Source: Prunus persica (lineage: Eukaryota; Streptophyta; Magnoliopsida; Rosales; Rosaceae). Taken from it: DNA of 64,000 bases. The notes beneath the pieces are model-generated. The model was not told the DNA's origin. It did no database searches and was given only the letters and a program-made list of their open reading frames with translations. A program made the translations under genes and the position numbers. Each line of letters starts with the position of its first letter. The stretch's first letter is position 1. Of the stretch, positions 45,103 through 56,495 are shown in pieces. Where the stretch lies: positions 242,232 to 306,231 of the forward strand of contig NC_034010.1 of assembly GCF_000346465.2 (NCBI RefSeq). The letters run 5' to 3'.

Positions 45103-48100
45103 ACTGATGGTGGTGTGGTGGCCTTTGGGTCCATCCATACATAGATATATGCCTTTGTTAATTGTTAGTAGTCACTTCTTTTATGATTAATTAGCGATTA
45201 GAGTCGCCATTGATTACATTACACCGCATGCTTCTTTTGAAAGGTCTTTTCTTTTATTGATTATTACATAATCAATAGAGTAGCTTTTGCAGTGAAGTGC
45301 AGTTGATGATGAGAGGAGTAGCTTCTTCGACAACAATAGGCTGAATGGACAAAATCATGCGGGCCAAAGTTCAAGGGATGGCGATGATTTGTACAGAAAC
45401 AACAGCTTCCAAGTGTTGTGAGTCTGAACTTAGAAATCATAAATCAAATGAAAGTGGACGATGACAAATTAAGTGCGTCACTTCACCAACACCAACCCAC
45501 TAAGGCCGAGAAGATAACGTTGATGTTGGATGAGACTTTTATTCTTCTTTTCAGATTATTTTCAGCACTGAACTGATGCCATCATGACATGGTTCCACCA
45601 TTTTGCTGAAATCACCCCAACACATTTCATTCATAATATAAAAAAGAGATATAAAATAGAATAATGGATAGAGAGGGAAAAATTTAGCAACATCTCATGA
45701 ATTATAGGCCGTGCTCCATTTTTTCCTATGACTTTTCAATTTGCTTTTGAACCCCACTAATTCATTCTATCTAGGCTTGATTTTCAGATGGAACGAATAG
45801 GAATCATGGATTCAAATTCTAATCTAAAAAATTTTGAAATGAAAATTTTCTTCCAATTTCGTTTAAAAAAAATTTAGAATTTCAACATTTATTCTAATTC
45901 GAAAAACTCTGAATATTTAGAATATTTTGATTGGATAATAGTTCAAAATTTCAAACATATCCTTTTTTTTTTTTTTTAATATACATGCGATATTCTTTTT
46001 TAAACTAATCTAAACTATGCAAAGGGTGATTCGAATATGGGTGCAAAATGAGGAGCATATCCGCTCTAGCCAACTTGGCTAATATCATGTCTGTTTAAAC
46101 ATGTCCATTTGAAAGGTTAAAATTTACTCAAAATTGAAACCTCATACCGAAAAATCTTGAAAAATTATTATAATTCCTGGCATATCGGAAATTCCGATTC
46201 CAGTTGATTCCAATCCGAACATTTCTAATTTTAGCAAGTTCAAATCAATTCCAAAGCTAATTTTCATAAATGAAGTTTGGACTTTCTTTGGCACACCTTA
46301 ATCCTATCCCTTACTCTGATTTCCCAGCCTCAACTGTTCAACAAGATGCCCAAAGTCCAAAATTGGGGTTGAAGGGCATTGCTAAATTTTTTTCCCCTGA
46401 CATAATGGCGCATAGTTTGGCATCTTATAATCGAAATCACCTATTTTTAAAGGAAGAATACATAAATAAACTCTAGCTCCTCTATACCATTTCTCTCCGT
46501 CAGAAAAAGTAAAAACAAAATGTCATTCATGGCAGATCTTCTTTCTCTTGAGTTACCCTCATCGGAGGCACTTTGGTTGTACAAAAACCGATTTGGCTAT
46601 TTGATTTGTATAAGATTGATGAGATATCACCTTTGGTAAAATCCCCTTGCGCGGACCCCATCAACATAACGTCATGTCCTCCATGAACACTTAAAGTTTG
46701 ATAATATAATCGTACCCTAATCGTTACCGTATCATATCGATTTCATATCGTTTCATTTGGTATGAGGAGATATTCGGTACCGTACCGTACCGTACCAATA
46801 GAGTATGGTATGGTAGCGGTATCAAGATTTTGGTACCGGTCAATACCGTACCATACCGAATAGTACTGAAATATAATTTTTGATTCATTTGATAATTAAA
46901 AGCTGTTTCATGTATATGGTTTCTTTCATTGACTGTATTAGCATAAATTTCCCTGTATGAATCATAACAATTGACTGAGCTTTGTTATTGGGTATGGATC
47001 TGCATAGGACTCGAAAATTCTCCTTCACCATTTGGATTTTAACTATTTTGGTTTGTAAGCCATAAGGCATGAGTTTTAACCATTTGGATTTGATGAATCT
47101 GTTGATGGATATTGATTTGGTTGATTTGGATATTGAATATGTTGATTGATATTGAATATGTTGATTAAGATTTGGATATTTGGATATTGAATATGTTGAT
47201 TATGATTTGGATATTGAATATGTTGAATCTTTGAATTTGTAACTTAGGCATCACTTATTTTGATGAATGAATATGTTGAATATTGAATTGGTTCATTTTT
47301 TAGTTGTGTCATTTTGGTATCGAAATGGTACCGATACCGTATCTATACCGATTTGGCACGGTACGATACGGTACCAATTTTGGCAAATCATAATCTCATA
47401 CTGTACCATACCGATTTAAATTTCCGGTATCGGTAGCGGTACGGGCTCAATACCGTACCATACCATACTGTGCCCACCCTTAACCAAATATCTATTGAAG
47501 AATACACACAATCCTACATCGGAAACTTAATAAAATAGAAAGTCTGATCATATAATGAATAGCTTCACTCCTAATAATATCGAGGCGTTTTGTATAAAAT
47601 CTCACACCTGCTAAACAGGTGGTTAAGTTAGAGACAATATTGATGTTGCTAGTGGTGATCCAAGCCATGTACTTTTTCTTCCGCAAGGTTCTCAACCAAT
47701 CACCATAGAGTGTCCATTAATTTGCAATTATAAATAGTGTAATTGTAGTTCAAACTCCACATACTTGTTTCTTTATAAAATATTTTTTTTGGGTTAATAA
47801 TAGCTTAATTAATATGTTTTAAGAAGTTTTATGTGTTCATTTGGGATTTAGAGTTGTTATTAGGGATATATTTTGGTACAATAATGCAAACACAATGCGT
47901 TGTAGTTGCACTGTAGTTATGTTGCACTAGCCAAGGACATGCTTCAAAGGTTGGTTTGACTCGGTTATGCTAACTAATTTGAGGCCTGAAGCTATTTAAA
48001 GCCTAAATCGAACTTTGATTTTCTTGCGGCCAACCAATTATTTAGTATGAGGAGTTGCCATCAGGGTCTCTTTCTCTCCTATTATTACTTGTGTATATAG

Positions 48101-48325
48101 TTCTGTGTTGCAACCTTTAATTTGAAATTTTTTACATACAATATTGCACAATATAAGATAGCAAATTAATAAAACTATAACAACTCCGTTTGTATATAAT
48201 TCAACTTCACTACAATATGGGAAAAAGAAGATGCCATTTCAGAAGTTCTAGAACTCTCATGCTGCTGCAGAAACCTGGTTTACACATATAATAACAACAG
48301 AAAAGTAGATTACGTAGAAGTGGTG
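45103..48325. other. Long intergenic stretch, AT-rich, no supported gene
   Basis: Contains a hAT-like repeat block (46700-47480, listed separately), A/T-rich low-complexity DNA near 45800-46000 and short frames without domains. Nothing else is recognised. Confidence 0.5.
46700..47480. repeat. GGTACC/GGTATCGG-rich repeat, probable non-autonomous hAT-like element
   Basis: Both edges are built of permutations of TACCGTACCG, GGTATCGG and ATACCGTACC in opposing orientations. The right edge in reverse complement begins AAGGGTGGGCACAGTATGG, like hAT termini (GGGTGGGCACGG). The centre contains a degenerate minisatellite of GATTTGGATATTGAATATGTT units (about 47095-47230). No transposase ORF. Confidence 0.5.
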
Positions 48326-48718
48326 CTATCTGCTTAGAAGAGGAAACCAACGTTCTTGAAAGTAAGACTGGTAAGAAATCATAAAAAACAGGAAAACAAG
48401 CAGAAATCCAACTCCCCATGGAGTTCCTCCAGCCCTATGAAGGGAGTCTTTTTCAGGTAAGGGTATGAGAGAGTGCACCCGCCTCCGGTCATCGTTGGAA
48501 AGCCAGTGCACCACTAGTAACAACAGCAAGGGAGACACCATGAGCACCAGTTTCACCTGATCAAACATGCTCTCCAGCACAGACTCGTAGTTAATGTACC
48601 ATGAAAACCCAACAAACGTGAGCAATACAAGAAGGAAGAAACATAAGTGCAGAGGGAAAGTAGGGTGATGATGATGATCATGCTGGGAATTAGAAGAAGA
48701 ATAGTAACCTCCACTCAT
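48326..48718 (-). CDS. Small plant membrane protein (130 aa) with PLPEKDSLHRAGGTPWG motif
   Basis: Single exon. The first ATG of the frame gives MSGGYYSSSNSQ, then a His-rich patch (HDHHHH) and a hydrophobic span LCFFLLVLLTFVGFSWYI. Next come YESVLESMFDQVK, a second span LVLMVSPLLLLLVVHWL, a short basic loop (DDRRR) and the block PLPEKDSLHRAGGTPWGVG. A third span LLVFLFFMISY completes it. I recognise the last block as a conserved feature of a small family of uncharacterised plant transmembrane proteins. Function is unknown. Three membrane spans are predicted by eye. A TATATAAA box lies 148 bases upstream. Confidence 0.8.
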   Translation of the reverse strand: MSGGYYSSSNSQHDHHHHPTFPLHLCFFLLVLLTFVGFSWYINYESVLESMFDQVKLVLMVSPLLLLLVVHWLSNDDRRRVHSLIPLPEKDSLHRAGGTPWGVGFLLVFLFFMISYQSYFQERWFPLLSR

Positions 48719-48865
48719 GTTTAATTTGTAGCTCGCTATCTGCACTGCAGACACACTTGGATGAAACTTCTGAACTTAATTTCAGAAGGTTTTTCTAATT
48801 ATGGAGCTTCGCTATGGGAGCTAGCTAGTTCGTTTTGGGGGAAAGTTTATGGTGATCGAAGATGA

Positions 48866-48873
48866 TTTATATA
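48866..48873 (-). promoter_or_regulatory. TATA box of the small membrane-protein gene
   Basis: TATATAAA on the minus strand, 148 bases upstream of the chosen ATG. Confidence 0.65.
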
Positions 48874-50147
48874 GAGCTAGTGCTTAGTATATTTAAATTG
48901 TAATATCAACGTTGTTGTCAATTTTGACACAGATATGCTTAGAGGGGCTAGATTTACATAAAGATTTTCCTTTTGGTAATCCAGGTCACATAGGAGGATA
49001 CTTCCAATCTGAAGGACGGTGAGAATATTATATAAATATGGAGCAGATTTAAGTTCTTGAAAGCTGACTAAATAAGCAGCTGCCACGTACCACCGACCAT
49101 GGACCACATATTGAGGTCATGATTCAGATACAAATTATAAAGTAAAGTTCAGCTTTCAGCTAGAATTTTTTTTTCTTTCTTTCTAAATTTGATTGTTTGG
49201 TTCTAATTATAAAAATATTGGTAATTGAAAGTTCAAATAACTATGGATTAGATCAAGATCAGGTTATAATGTTTCATAAAAATAAAATAAAAGGGACCAG
49301 AGGAGTCTCATAAGTTCATAACTATCAACAAAGACGCAAAATAATTCTTTAAAGCAAGAAATTAAAGACAATACTTCCCTCCCTAACTCTGAATTTACTA
49401 TCTTTTCCCTACTAATGTTTGTCCACATAAAGTGGGTTCCCACCAACAACTTTTCTTTGCCTACTGGAAGAATACTCTCTTTCTAGCTGCTATGTCTTTC
49501 TTTTACTCTTTAGAGCTGCATCCCACTAATTACTATTATTTAGTGGCCAGGTCTATTTGTCTATTTTCCCTCTCACCCACACGTATACAAAACACACAAA
49601 TGTTTAGGTGCTTTCCACTGTTTACCTGCACAACTTTATTCGTGGGTGGCAACATATACAGGCTTCCTTGTTCGAATCAACATCTGTTTAGATCCAAAGA
49701 GAGACGACTCAGTCATAAAGAACAATATTAGGTAAATGATTGAAAATCTTAACGTTTTAAGTATCATGCATCCTTTGAAGATGACAAAGCCTGTTTCAAT
49801 CATTACATCAAGAAACCCCACAAAAAGAAAAGGAAAAAAGGATTATTACATCCAGAAACAAGGAATAAGGTCCCACAAATCACCAAGATTTTGATTTCTA
49901 CAGCCAAAAATATGATATATGTGGGACACGTTCAACGCCATAGGTATAATGCTCTTCATGAGTACAATATACATATGAGGAATTGTAAATTTGTGAAATT
50001 TGAATTGTTATTCTTCTCACTGTTGGAGGAAAGTAGATATACAGCTAAGTTAACGTTACAAAACCCATAGAAAATATAAAGGAACTCCTAGTCTATAGGG
50101 ATTGACAATTAATATAGTTGACTTGAGAGACTATCACGGTATATACA
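48874..50147. other. Intergenic DNA
   Basis: Promoter-distal region of the minus-strand membrane-protein gene and AT-rich DNA. Short frames at 49264-49821 show no domains. Nothing is identified. Confidence 0.45.
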
Positions 50148-51700
50148 TCAATTAGTTATAAGCCAACTATAAATCAGGGATGTTGTCTTAACACTTCCCC
50201 ACAAATCCGATAATGTGAAAGAGACGAGATTTGAATGAAGGAAGATGGAAATAATGCGTAGAAAGGCCCTTGGTGAGGATGTCAGTGAGCTAATCGAAAA
50301 AGGAAACAAATTGAACTTGATGAGAGTCAGAGATACTACGATCCAGAATGGAGTAGTAATCGAGTTCAATATGTTTAGTGCGAGTATGAAACACCGGATT
50401 GGAAGCCATGTAGGTAGTGCTGATATTGTCACACAACAATATGGTAGGTCCAGAAGGAGGAAGCTCCAACTCATGAAGGAGATGAGAGATCCATGTGGTG
50501 CCTGCACAAAAATGAGCCACATAACTATATTCAGCCTCAGTAGAGAAGCGAGAAACTGTTGATTGTTTCTTAGCACACCAAGAAATAAGGTTGGAACCAA
50601 GAAACACATAAAAACCAATAGTCGAACGACAGGTATTAGGATAACCAGCCCAATCAAAATCAGAGAAACCACAAAGAGCAAGGGGACTAAGAGATTGACG
50701 AAAGGAAAGACCAAACCAAATTGTGCTCTTCAAATAACAAAGAATATGATTAGCAGCACCCAAGTGAGGAGAACGAGGAGCACTCATAAACTGAGCAATA
50801 TGATGAAAGACAAGGAGATGTTGGGTCTAGTGAAAGTGAGATATTGAAGGGAGTCCATAACTCGCCTATATCCAGTGGCATACTAACTCATCATCAAGAG
50901 AGGATAGCTGACGAGAGGCACAAACAAGAGTACTACAAGCCTTACAATCAGTCATGGAATGATGTTTGAGAAGATCAACAACATATTTGGTTTATGAGAA
51001 GGAGGCCATAGGTGACTTCAAGCCCCAAGAAATAAGATAGCATACCCATATCAATAAGTTCAAACTCTTTACCAAGTGTAACAACAAATGAGAAAATGAG
51101 AGAGGGTAGATTCCCTGTCAAAACAATATCATCAACATACAATAAGAGAACTAGCTTGGTTTATATGATTTAGTGTTTACTTTTATTTCTAGAAAGACTA
51201 TAGAAATTGTAAGTACCAAAAAAAATAATCATTAAAGTTTAAGCTAATAACTTTAGTTAGCCCACCTGTTGAAAAATTCCTGGTTCCACCTTTGCTCATC
51301 AAAATCAATACCAAGTTGTTGATGGAACCCCTTAGCAACAAGGCAAGCTTGTACTGCTCAATAGACCCATCGGAGTTTCGTTTAAGCTTAAAAACCCACT
51401 TACATCCAACCACAAGTTCGTGATGAGGAGAAAGAACTAGAACTCATGTCTGATTCTTGAAACGAGCATTAACCATGGCCTCACGCCATTTTAATTTTTT
51501 TGCAAGTTGTGCTAGCGTTCTTGGAAAATTTGTAATGTTACCCTGCATGGGACGGAGTTGGGTATGTTGGGTGAGGCCATTAAGAGGACTTTCGATTTCA
51601 AAGAAAGCGTCCAAAAGTGTAAAGCGAGACAAAAACCAGCATTGATGCCTCCCCATGTTCACTAGATAAAACCACAGCACTATTCTGATTATTAATTGTC
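50148..51700 (-). pseudogene. Ty1-copia RT and RNase H remnant
   Basis: Minus strand. Near 51413-51300 the frame starts the copia RT block (GCKWVFKLKRNSDGSIEQYK). Near 51145-51108 comes the catalytic LLYVDDIVLTG box, and at 50787-50200 the RNase H domain (CGFSDFDWAG, STVSRFSTEAEY, LLCDNISTTYMASNPVFHTR, TKHIELDYY). Stops and frameshifts occur between blocks. An insert of non-copia sequence sits at about 51145-51290. No LTRs were found, so it is an old fragment. Confidence 0.85.
51145..51290. repeat. Dispersed short repeat within the copia remnant
   Basis: TTAAGCTAATAACTTTAGTT and CCACCTTTGCTCATC recur in diverged form at 61118-61141 plus 62059-62110 (there split by a LINE insertion), showing a dispersed family present twice in this window. 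Confidence 0.5.
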
Positions 51701-51749
51701 AAGGTGCGATGGCGACGAAGAGCAGTGATCGAGGACTAACGAGCTAATT

Positions 51750-52377
51750 CGATACCATGATGGTGAGTTTTATTGCAAGTTTGCATGTGATGGACCTGTT
51801 GAGCTTGATGTTCGGGGTACCGAACTCGTTGCAATGCAAGAAGGATTGTTAATGGCTTTATAGCGGGGGTTACCGTAACGTTATTTTGGCTTCTGATTCT
51901 CAAGGGCAACAAGATTTGGCGAATGTTGGATTTAGTTGAAGATGTGAGGAATTTATTGGTGCACTTGCAGGTGGGTGAAGTGTTTTACCAACAATCTTTG
52001 CAATTTAGTTGAAGATGTGAGGAATTTATTGGTGCATTTGCAGGTGGGTGAAGTGTTTTACCAACCTCTCAAAGGGAATGCAGAGGTGCCTTCTTTGGTT
52101 CATTTTGGCTTACGATAACAGCGACTTTTGTATTGGTCTGGTTTGGCTCCACATTGGTTATCGTCGACATTACTGGCGGATAGAGTAGATGGAAGTGTTA
52201 GTTTGTTGGAGGTGTGTGGTACTCTTTCCATGACAGACATTTCCTCCACTAGGTTTTAATCAGGCCACCCTAGGTACACCTCCTTTCCCCACTTTTTATG
52301 GGTGTATCTTGATTGTTTTTGAAGGTTTAATGAAGTTTTCTTCCTTGATCCAAAAGAAGGAAAAAAAAAAAAAAACT
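51750..52377 (+). pseudogene. LINE 3' end with RNase H-like remnant and poly(A)
   Basis: The plus-strand frame reads GTELVAMQEGLLMAL, then with shifts LASDSQ, LVEDVRNLLVHLQVGEVFYQ, the layout of the LINE-associated RNase H domain (ExxAxxxGL, then ASDS). A duplicated block (GAAGATGTGAGGAATTTATT at about 51940 and 52012) disrupts it. It ends in an A-rich tail near 52358-52375. Degenerate. Confidence 0.6.
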
Positions 52378-52939
52378 ATTATCACTATGAGAACAAGTAA
52401 ATTCTATTACACAATTATAGAGTTTGTATTTGTGGGAATATATACATTATCTTGACGTGAAAAGCGAATTGTTTTATATATTAGAATAATGTATATGTAT
52501 TGCACGTAAATTAATTCGTATTTCATTCTCAAAAGACAACAGTAGGATAGTTATACTTCAAAAATCTCACTTCTAATATTTGTAGCCAGTACCCACAGAA
52601 GATACGAAAAGAGGTAACTGAAATATTTTTCATTATAATAAAATCCAAACCTTAACATACACAGACATTTAAACACAATTTCATTTGTTCAAGCACGGTT
52701 CAAATTATCAAGGTGACAAAGCATTTAACAAAATCATGTCAAATAGCAGAAACCACTAATTAATACAATCATCGAATTCCAAACCAGATAACACATAAAT
52801 TCATTTTAGGCAGGGATTTAGCTCCAAATAGACTAACTCAGCTTCTCAATCAAAATTCTCATTTGCCAAGCCTCCTAAGAATTATACAGATCACATCAAT
52901 CCCCTCATATTTCCATATCGTCACATATTATAATCTTAA
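52378..52939. other. AT-rich intergenic DNA
   Basis: No gene or repeat is recognised here. Confidence 0.5.
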
Positions 52940-53760
52940 CACGCAGCATCTGAAGAGCCATTCTCATTGTCTGCTCTACTAGTTCTTCCATATCACTCTT
53001 AATGGGTGCTTCTCAATCAAGAAATCCTTCCTATATGCCTCGACTTTAGAACCCCAAATGCTCTCCCAAAACAAACAAATTTTCCCCCTCTGTCTTCATT
53101 GAAACTATAAGACAAAGAACCTCATGAACCACTGCCACCATCTAGTTCTCAGCCTGGTCGCTATTTGGTGAAAGATGGGTTGCATTTTCATATGGCGAAC
53201 TGTATGTCAATCCCTGCCATTCTTTAACCTAATCCTTCACCCTCTTCTCCAAATCAAACCCTTTGGGCAAAATCATTAAAATCCAAGTGTGCTTTCAATA
53301 TTTTTGCACTGATCATAACCCATTAATGCCCTTCTTTCCAACTGAGAGAAAGCAAGCTCCTTTCTCCAACAAACAAGACCCCAAAACCAATCTCTACTTT
53401 ACCAATTACCACATCCTCAACTTCAAAAGCCCCAGAATAATCAGAAAAATCATCAACAAGGGTACCCAAAATATCATGAGGACCCAGATCCCATTTCAAC
53501 CTGTTAATCAGGTGCACAGGCAATTTAGTCACTCTGGCTAGCATCAAAAGCTTAGCAAGTCGTTCAATGGCACTGTATTTGTTAGACATTGAAGTATGAA
53601 TGGTTGACTCCACTTTGTGGAGTGAGAGGGTTTGTGGGGTGAGATTAAGATGAGGTGGGAGACCAGGGGAGGGCTGAAATATGGAGAAGAATGAGGAGTA
53701 TTTTTCTAAGAATTTGGAGGATGTGGTAGGGAGGTTGAGGTGGGGCTTAAGTTAAGTGGC
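52940..53760 (-). pseudogene. PORR-domain (plant organelle RNA recognition) pseudogene
   Basis: Minus strand. Successive frames give FLEKYSSFFSIFQPSPGLPP, LNLTPQTLSLHKVE, then ERLAKLLMLARVTKLPVHLI, NRLKWDLG and LVDDFSDYSGAFEV. After shifts come KGFDLEKRVKD-(stop)-VKEWQGLTYSSPYENATHL, SPNSDQAEN and VVHEVLCL. A deletion then joins to a short match to the family's C-terminal block. These are the ordered motifs of PORR proteins (WTF1/RPD1-type group II intron splicing factors of plastid or mitochondria). At least three stops or frameshifts and a missing C-terminal block show that it is broken. No N-terminal targeting region is recognisable before about 53760. Confidence 0.75.
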
Positions 53761-55059
53761 TGCAGAGAGAGGAAGGGACTTGGAAGGGTTGGAAATCATT
53801 TGGTTCTTGAAGGAAATGGATCGTTTAAGGTATTTCTGTCTTTAAACTGCACAGTCCAAGTATGGGTCTCCAACCCATTTTACCTTGGCGTTTACAAAGG
53901 TCCTGATGGTGATGAACCGAGGGGAGGGAAGCATCCTAATCAGAGGCAAAGACATCACTGTGAATGTCAAACCTAATCATCAAAGCCCATATCAGAAACA
54001 ACTCATACAAAAATAAAAAAGCAACTATCCATACAGTAGCCTACAATTGAAATTTAGGACTCAGATTCTCTCCTTGGCACTAATTATTATGGGCCTCATT
54101 ATTTTTTAATCTAAGTCATCCATATTTTTAAGAAGAGAATCCTATGAGTAAAAATGCTTCATGCAAATCACACCAAGTCAAGAAAAGTCACTCCATCAAA
54201 ACCAAACCATCAATTTTTTCTAAGATTCCATATTATTCTTCTGTGTGTTGCAGAAACCACCAAACAACATTTTTAAATTTCCTTGAATTGAAACATGACA
54301 ATAGAAATGCCAAATTTAACACTCCAACTGATAAAACAAATGATGTAGAGCAAGTCAACAGCAACCATAAGCAATAAGCCAAAATTGAAACACAGAGAAA
54401 GCATGAAAGGAAAAAACATCAAACTTAATCGGTACGAAAATAAGGGTAACCAGAAGCAACAGTAAAATTGTACTCCTTACCAGCCAACTGGGCAAGGAGA
54501 AATCGAGATCAACACTGTCACCTTTAGTGGCCCGGGCCCCGCATCAGTTGTCAATAGCCACTGGCAAAGGATAAGTCAGTAAGGAGGATAGGAATGGGAA
54601 GAGCAAGCAGAAGAAAACCCTCAAAAGGATTATCTTTTTTTTGGGGTCAATTTTAGTTTGACTCAAATGGCATGTTAGCATGTTGTGTTTTAATATTTTA
54701 ACATTTAGGGCAAATTTTGTTTTAGCCCCTCCTCTAAGTTTGCACTCAATGTCAATTTGGTATCTCATTTCTAGAACACTCAAAGTTACCTTTCAGTTAT
54801 AATGTCAGACCTCCGTTACCAAATCTTTAGAACACTCAAAAATTGCACCATGTGGGGCAAAAAAACATTAAAATAAAATAAATTTTAAAAAAAATGTTTA
54901 TTAAAAAAATAGAAATTCAACTCAAAAATTAAAATTAAAAAACTTTACAGAAAAAACAAACAAGAAAACATGAAGATCAAATAAAACCCAAATTCAAATG
55001 TAAATAAACTCAGGCTTTCTCATCTCTTTCTTGCTAGTAAAGGAGAGGAAGAAAATTAT
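53761..55059. other. Intergenic DNA
   Basis: No supported gene. The segment near 54650-54790 (GGGCAAATTTTGTTTTAGCC and AACTGAAAGG-like edges) has a MITE-like feel, but no terminal repeat pair was found. Confidence 0.4.
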
Positions 55060-55515
55060 TAAGTAAAGTATGATAATTTGGCCAAAGAAGTAGTTGCTTT
55101 AAAACTTGAAAAATATAATGCACCTCAACATGTTTATAAAATTGATGTTAATCAAGTTCGTGATATTTGCTCTAAGATTAGTCACTGCACTAAAAATTGT
55201 CAATTTTTGCAGGAGATGAAAAAGCTTACGATGAACAGTGTGCTGCTATAGAAAATTATCAAAAATCATATTCTCCTTTTTGAGAGACTTACAGTCCAGC
55301 AACAAAAAACCTTCCAAACTTGGATTTGGAAACTGAGTCTCACCCTCAGGTAAGTTTCCATGACCAACAATTTTCTACACCTAATTCATTCCATTCTAAA
55401 CCATATTGGGAGGACTTCAAGCATTCATGCAAGAGCACCAAAAGTAAAATCAAAGGTATAAATCATTGTTTGGTAAATTGGTTGAAGAAAATAAAGAAAT
55501 TAAAGTTCTAAGTTA
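55060..55515 (+). pseudogene. Gypsy (Athila-like) gag fragment
   Basis: The plus-strand frame includes APQHVYKIDVNQVRDICSK, CTKNCQFLQE and, after stops and shifts, TYSPATKNLPNLDL and HPQVSFHDQQ. This resembles the region after the CCHC knuckle of Athila gag proteins (an ...TYNPGWRNHPNFSW-like block). Several stops interrupt it. Assignment rests on these short similarities only. Confidence 0.45.
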
Positions 55516-56390
55516 ACTAATTCTTTGGCCGTTAACGAGAATGAAAAATTTCCTTCGAACACTCAACCAAAACCAAAAGTTGATAATTCATGTTAAACCT
55601 CTGAGTTATGAATTTGCCTATATAAAAGGATCTCCTTATTTCTTCACCTTGACTATTGATTCAATATGCTACTTCATGGTAATGGTTGCCCAGATTAATT
55701 AAAATCATTGTGAATTATATACAACCTAGTGAACCGATCATTACACTAACTTTAAATTAAACTCAAACACACTCAATTTGACTCATCGTATAAGAAATTG
55801 AAGAAGAAAAAAACAGAAAATCAACCCTTCATACTAAGGAATTGCAACATTTAAAAAAAAGCATGCCGAGCACCACCATAACCCCCAAAAAAAAAAAACA
55901 TTTGGGGCCATATGTTTATTAGGGCTTCGATCAATCACAAAAAATGAAAATATATATTAATAATAACAATTAAAAAATAAAAAAATTACCAGCGAGGGCG
56001 TGGTTGAGGGAGATGCCGCTGCTGGAGAGCTCGCATTAAGTAGAAGCAGGGATGCGATTTGTGTCGCCATAGGTGGAGATGGAGGCGTGTGTGTCGCAGC
56101 ATTTGGAAGGAAAAAGAAAAAAAGAGGAGGAGGAGGGGTTGCAGTGACGTGGTCGGGGGAGAGCGGGGAGGGAGGAAAAGCGGGGGAGAATTCCAGGGCG
56201 CGAGAAAACATTAGAAAAGTTGCTTTCAGAAAATGAAAATTTTCAAGAATAGAGTTGGTCATTACGGCTCTATTTATAGGAAGGGCATTTTAGTAATAAA
56301 ACGTGACCTTCGAATTGTTCTGAGCCGTTAAGATCGATCCAACCAATCTTTTTTCCCAGTTTCCCCTGAAGGCTGAAGCTCAAGCACTCT

Positions 56391-56393
<3 letters not shown>
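55516..56393. other. Intergenic/promoter region of the CLPT-like gene
   Basis: A proline-rich minus-strand frame at 55957-56262 has low complexity and is not called. The right part is the promoter and 5' UTR of the gene at 56496. Confidence 0.4.

Positions 56394-56430
<37 letters not shown>
56394..56430. repeat. (GA)n microsatellite in the 5' leader of the CLPT-like gene
   Basis: An uninterrupted run of about 37 bases, 66 bases upstream of the ATG. Confidence 0.9.
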
Positions 56431-56433
<3 letters not shown>

Positions 56434-56495
56434 CACAACAACTCTAAGCCAACCACCAAAACCCCGCTAGGGTTTTTCATAATTGGGCGCAAAAC

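Noticed and set aside
55957..56262. Proline-rich 101-codon minus-strand ORF
   Set aside because: Composition follows a purine-rich tract on the other strand; no domain and no splice or promoter support.
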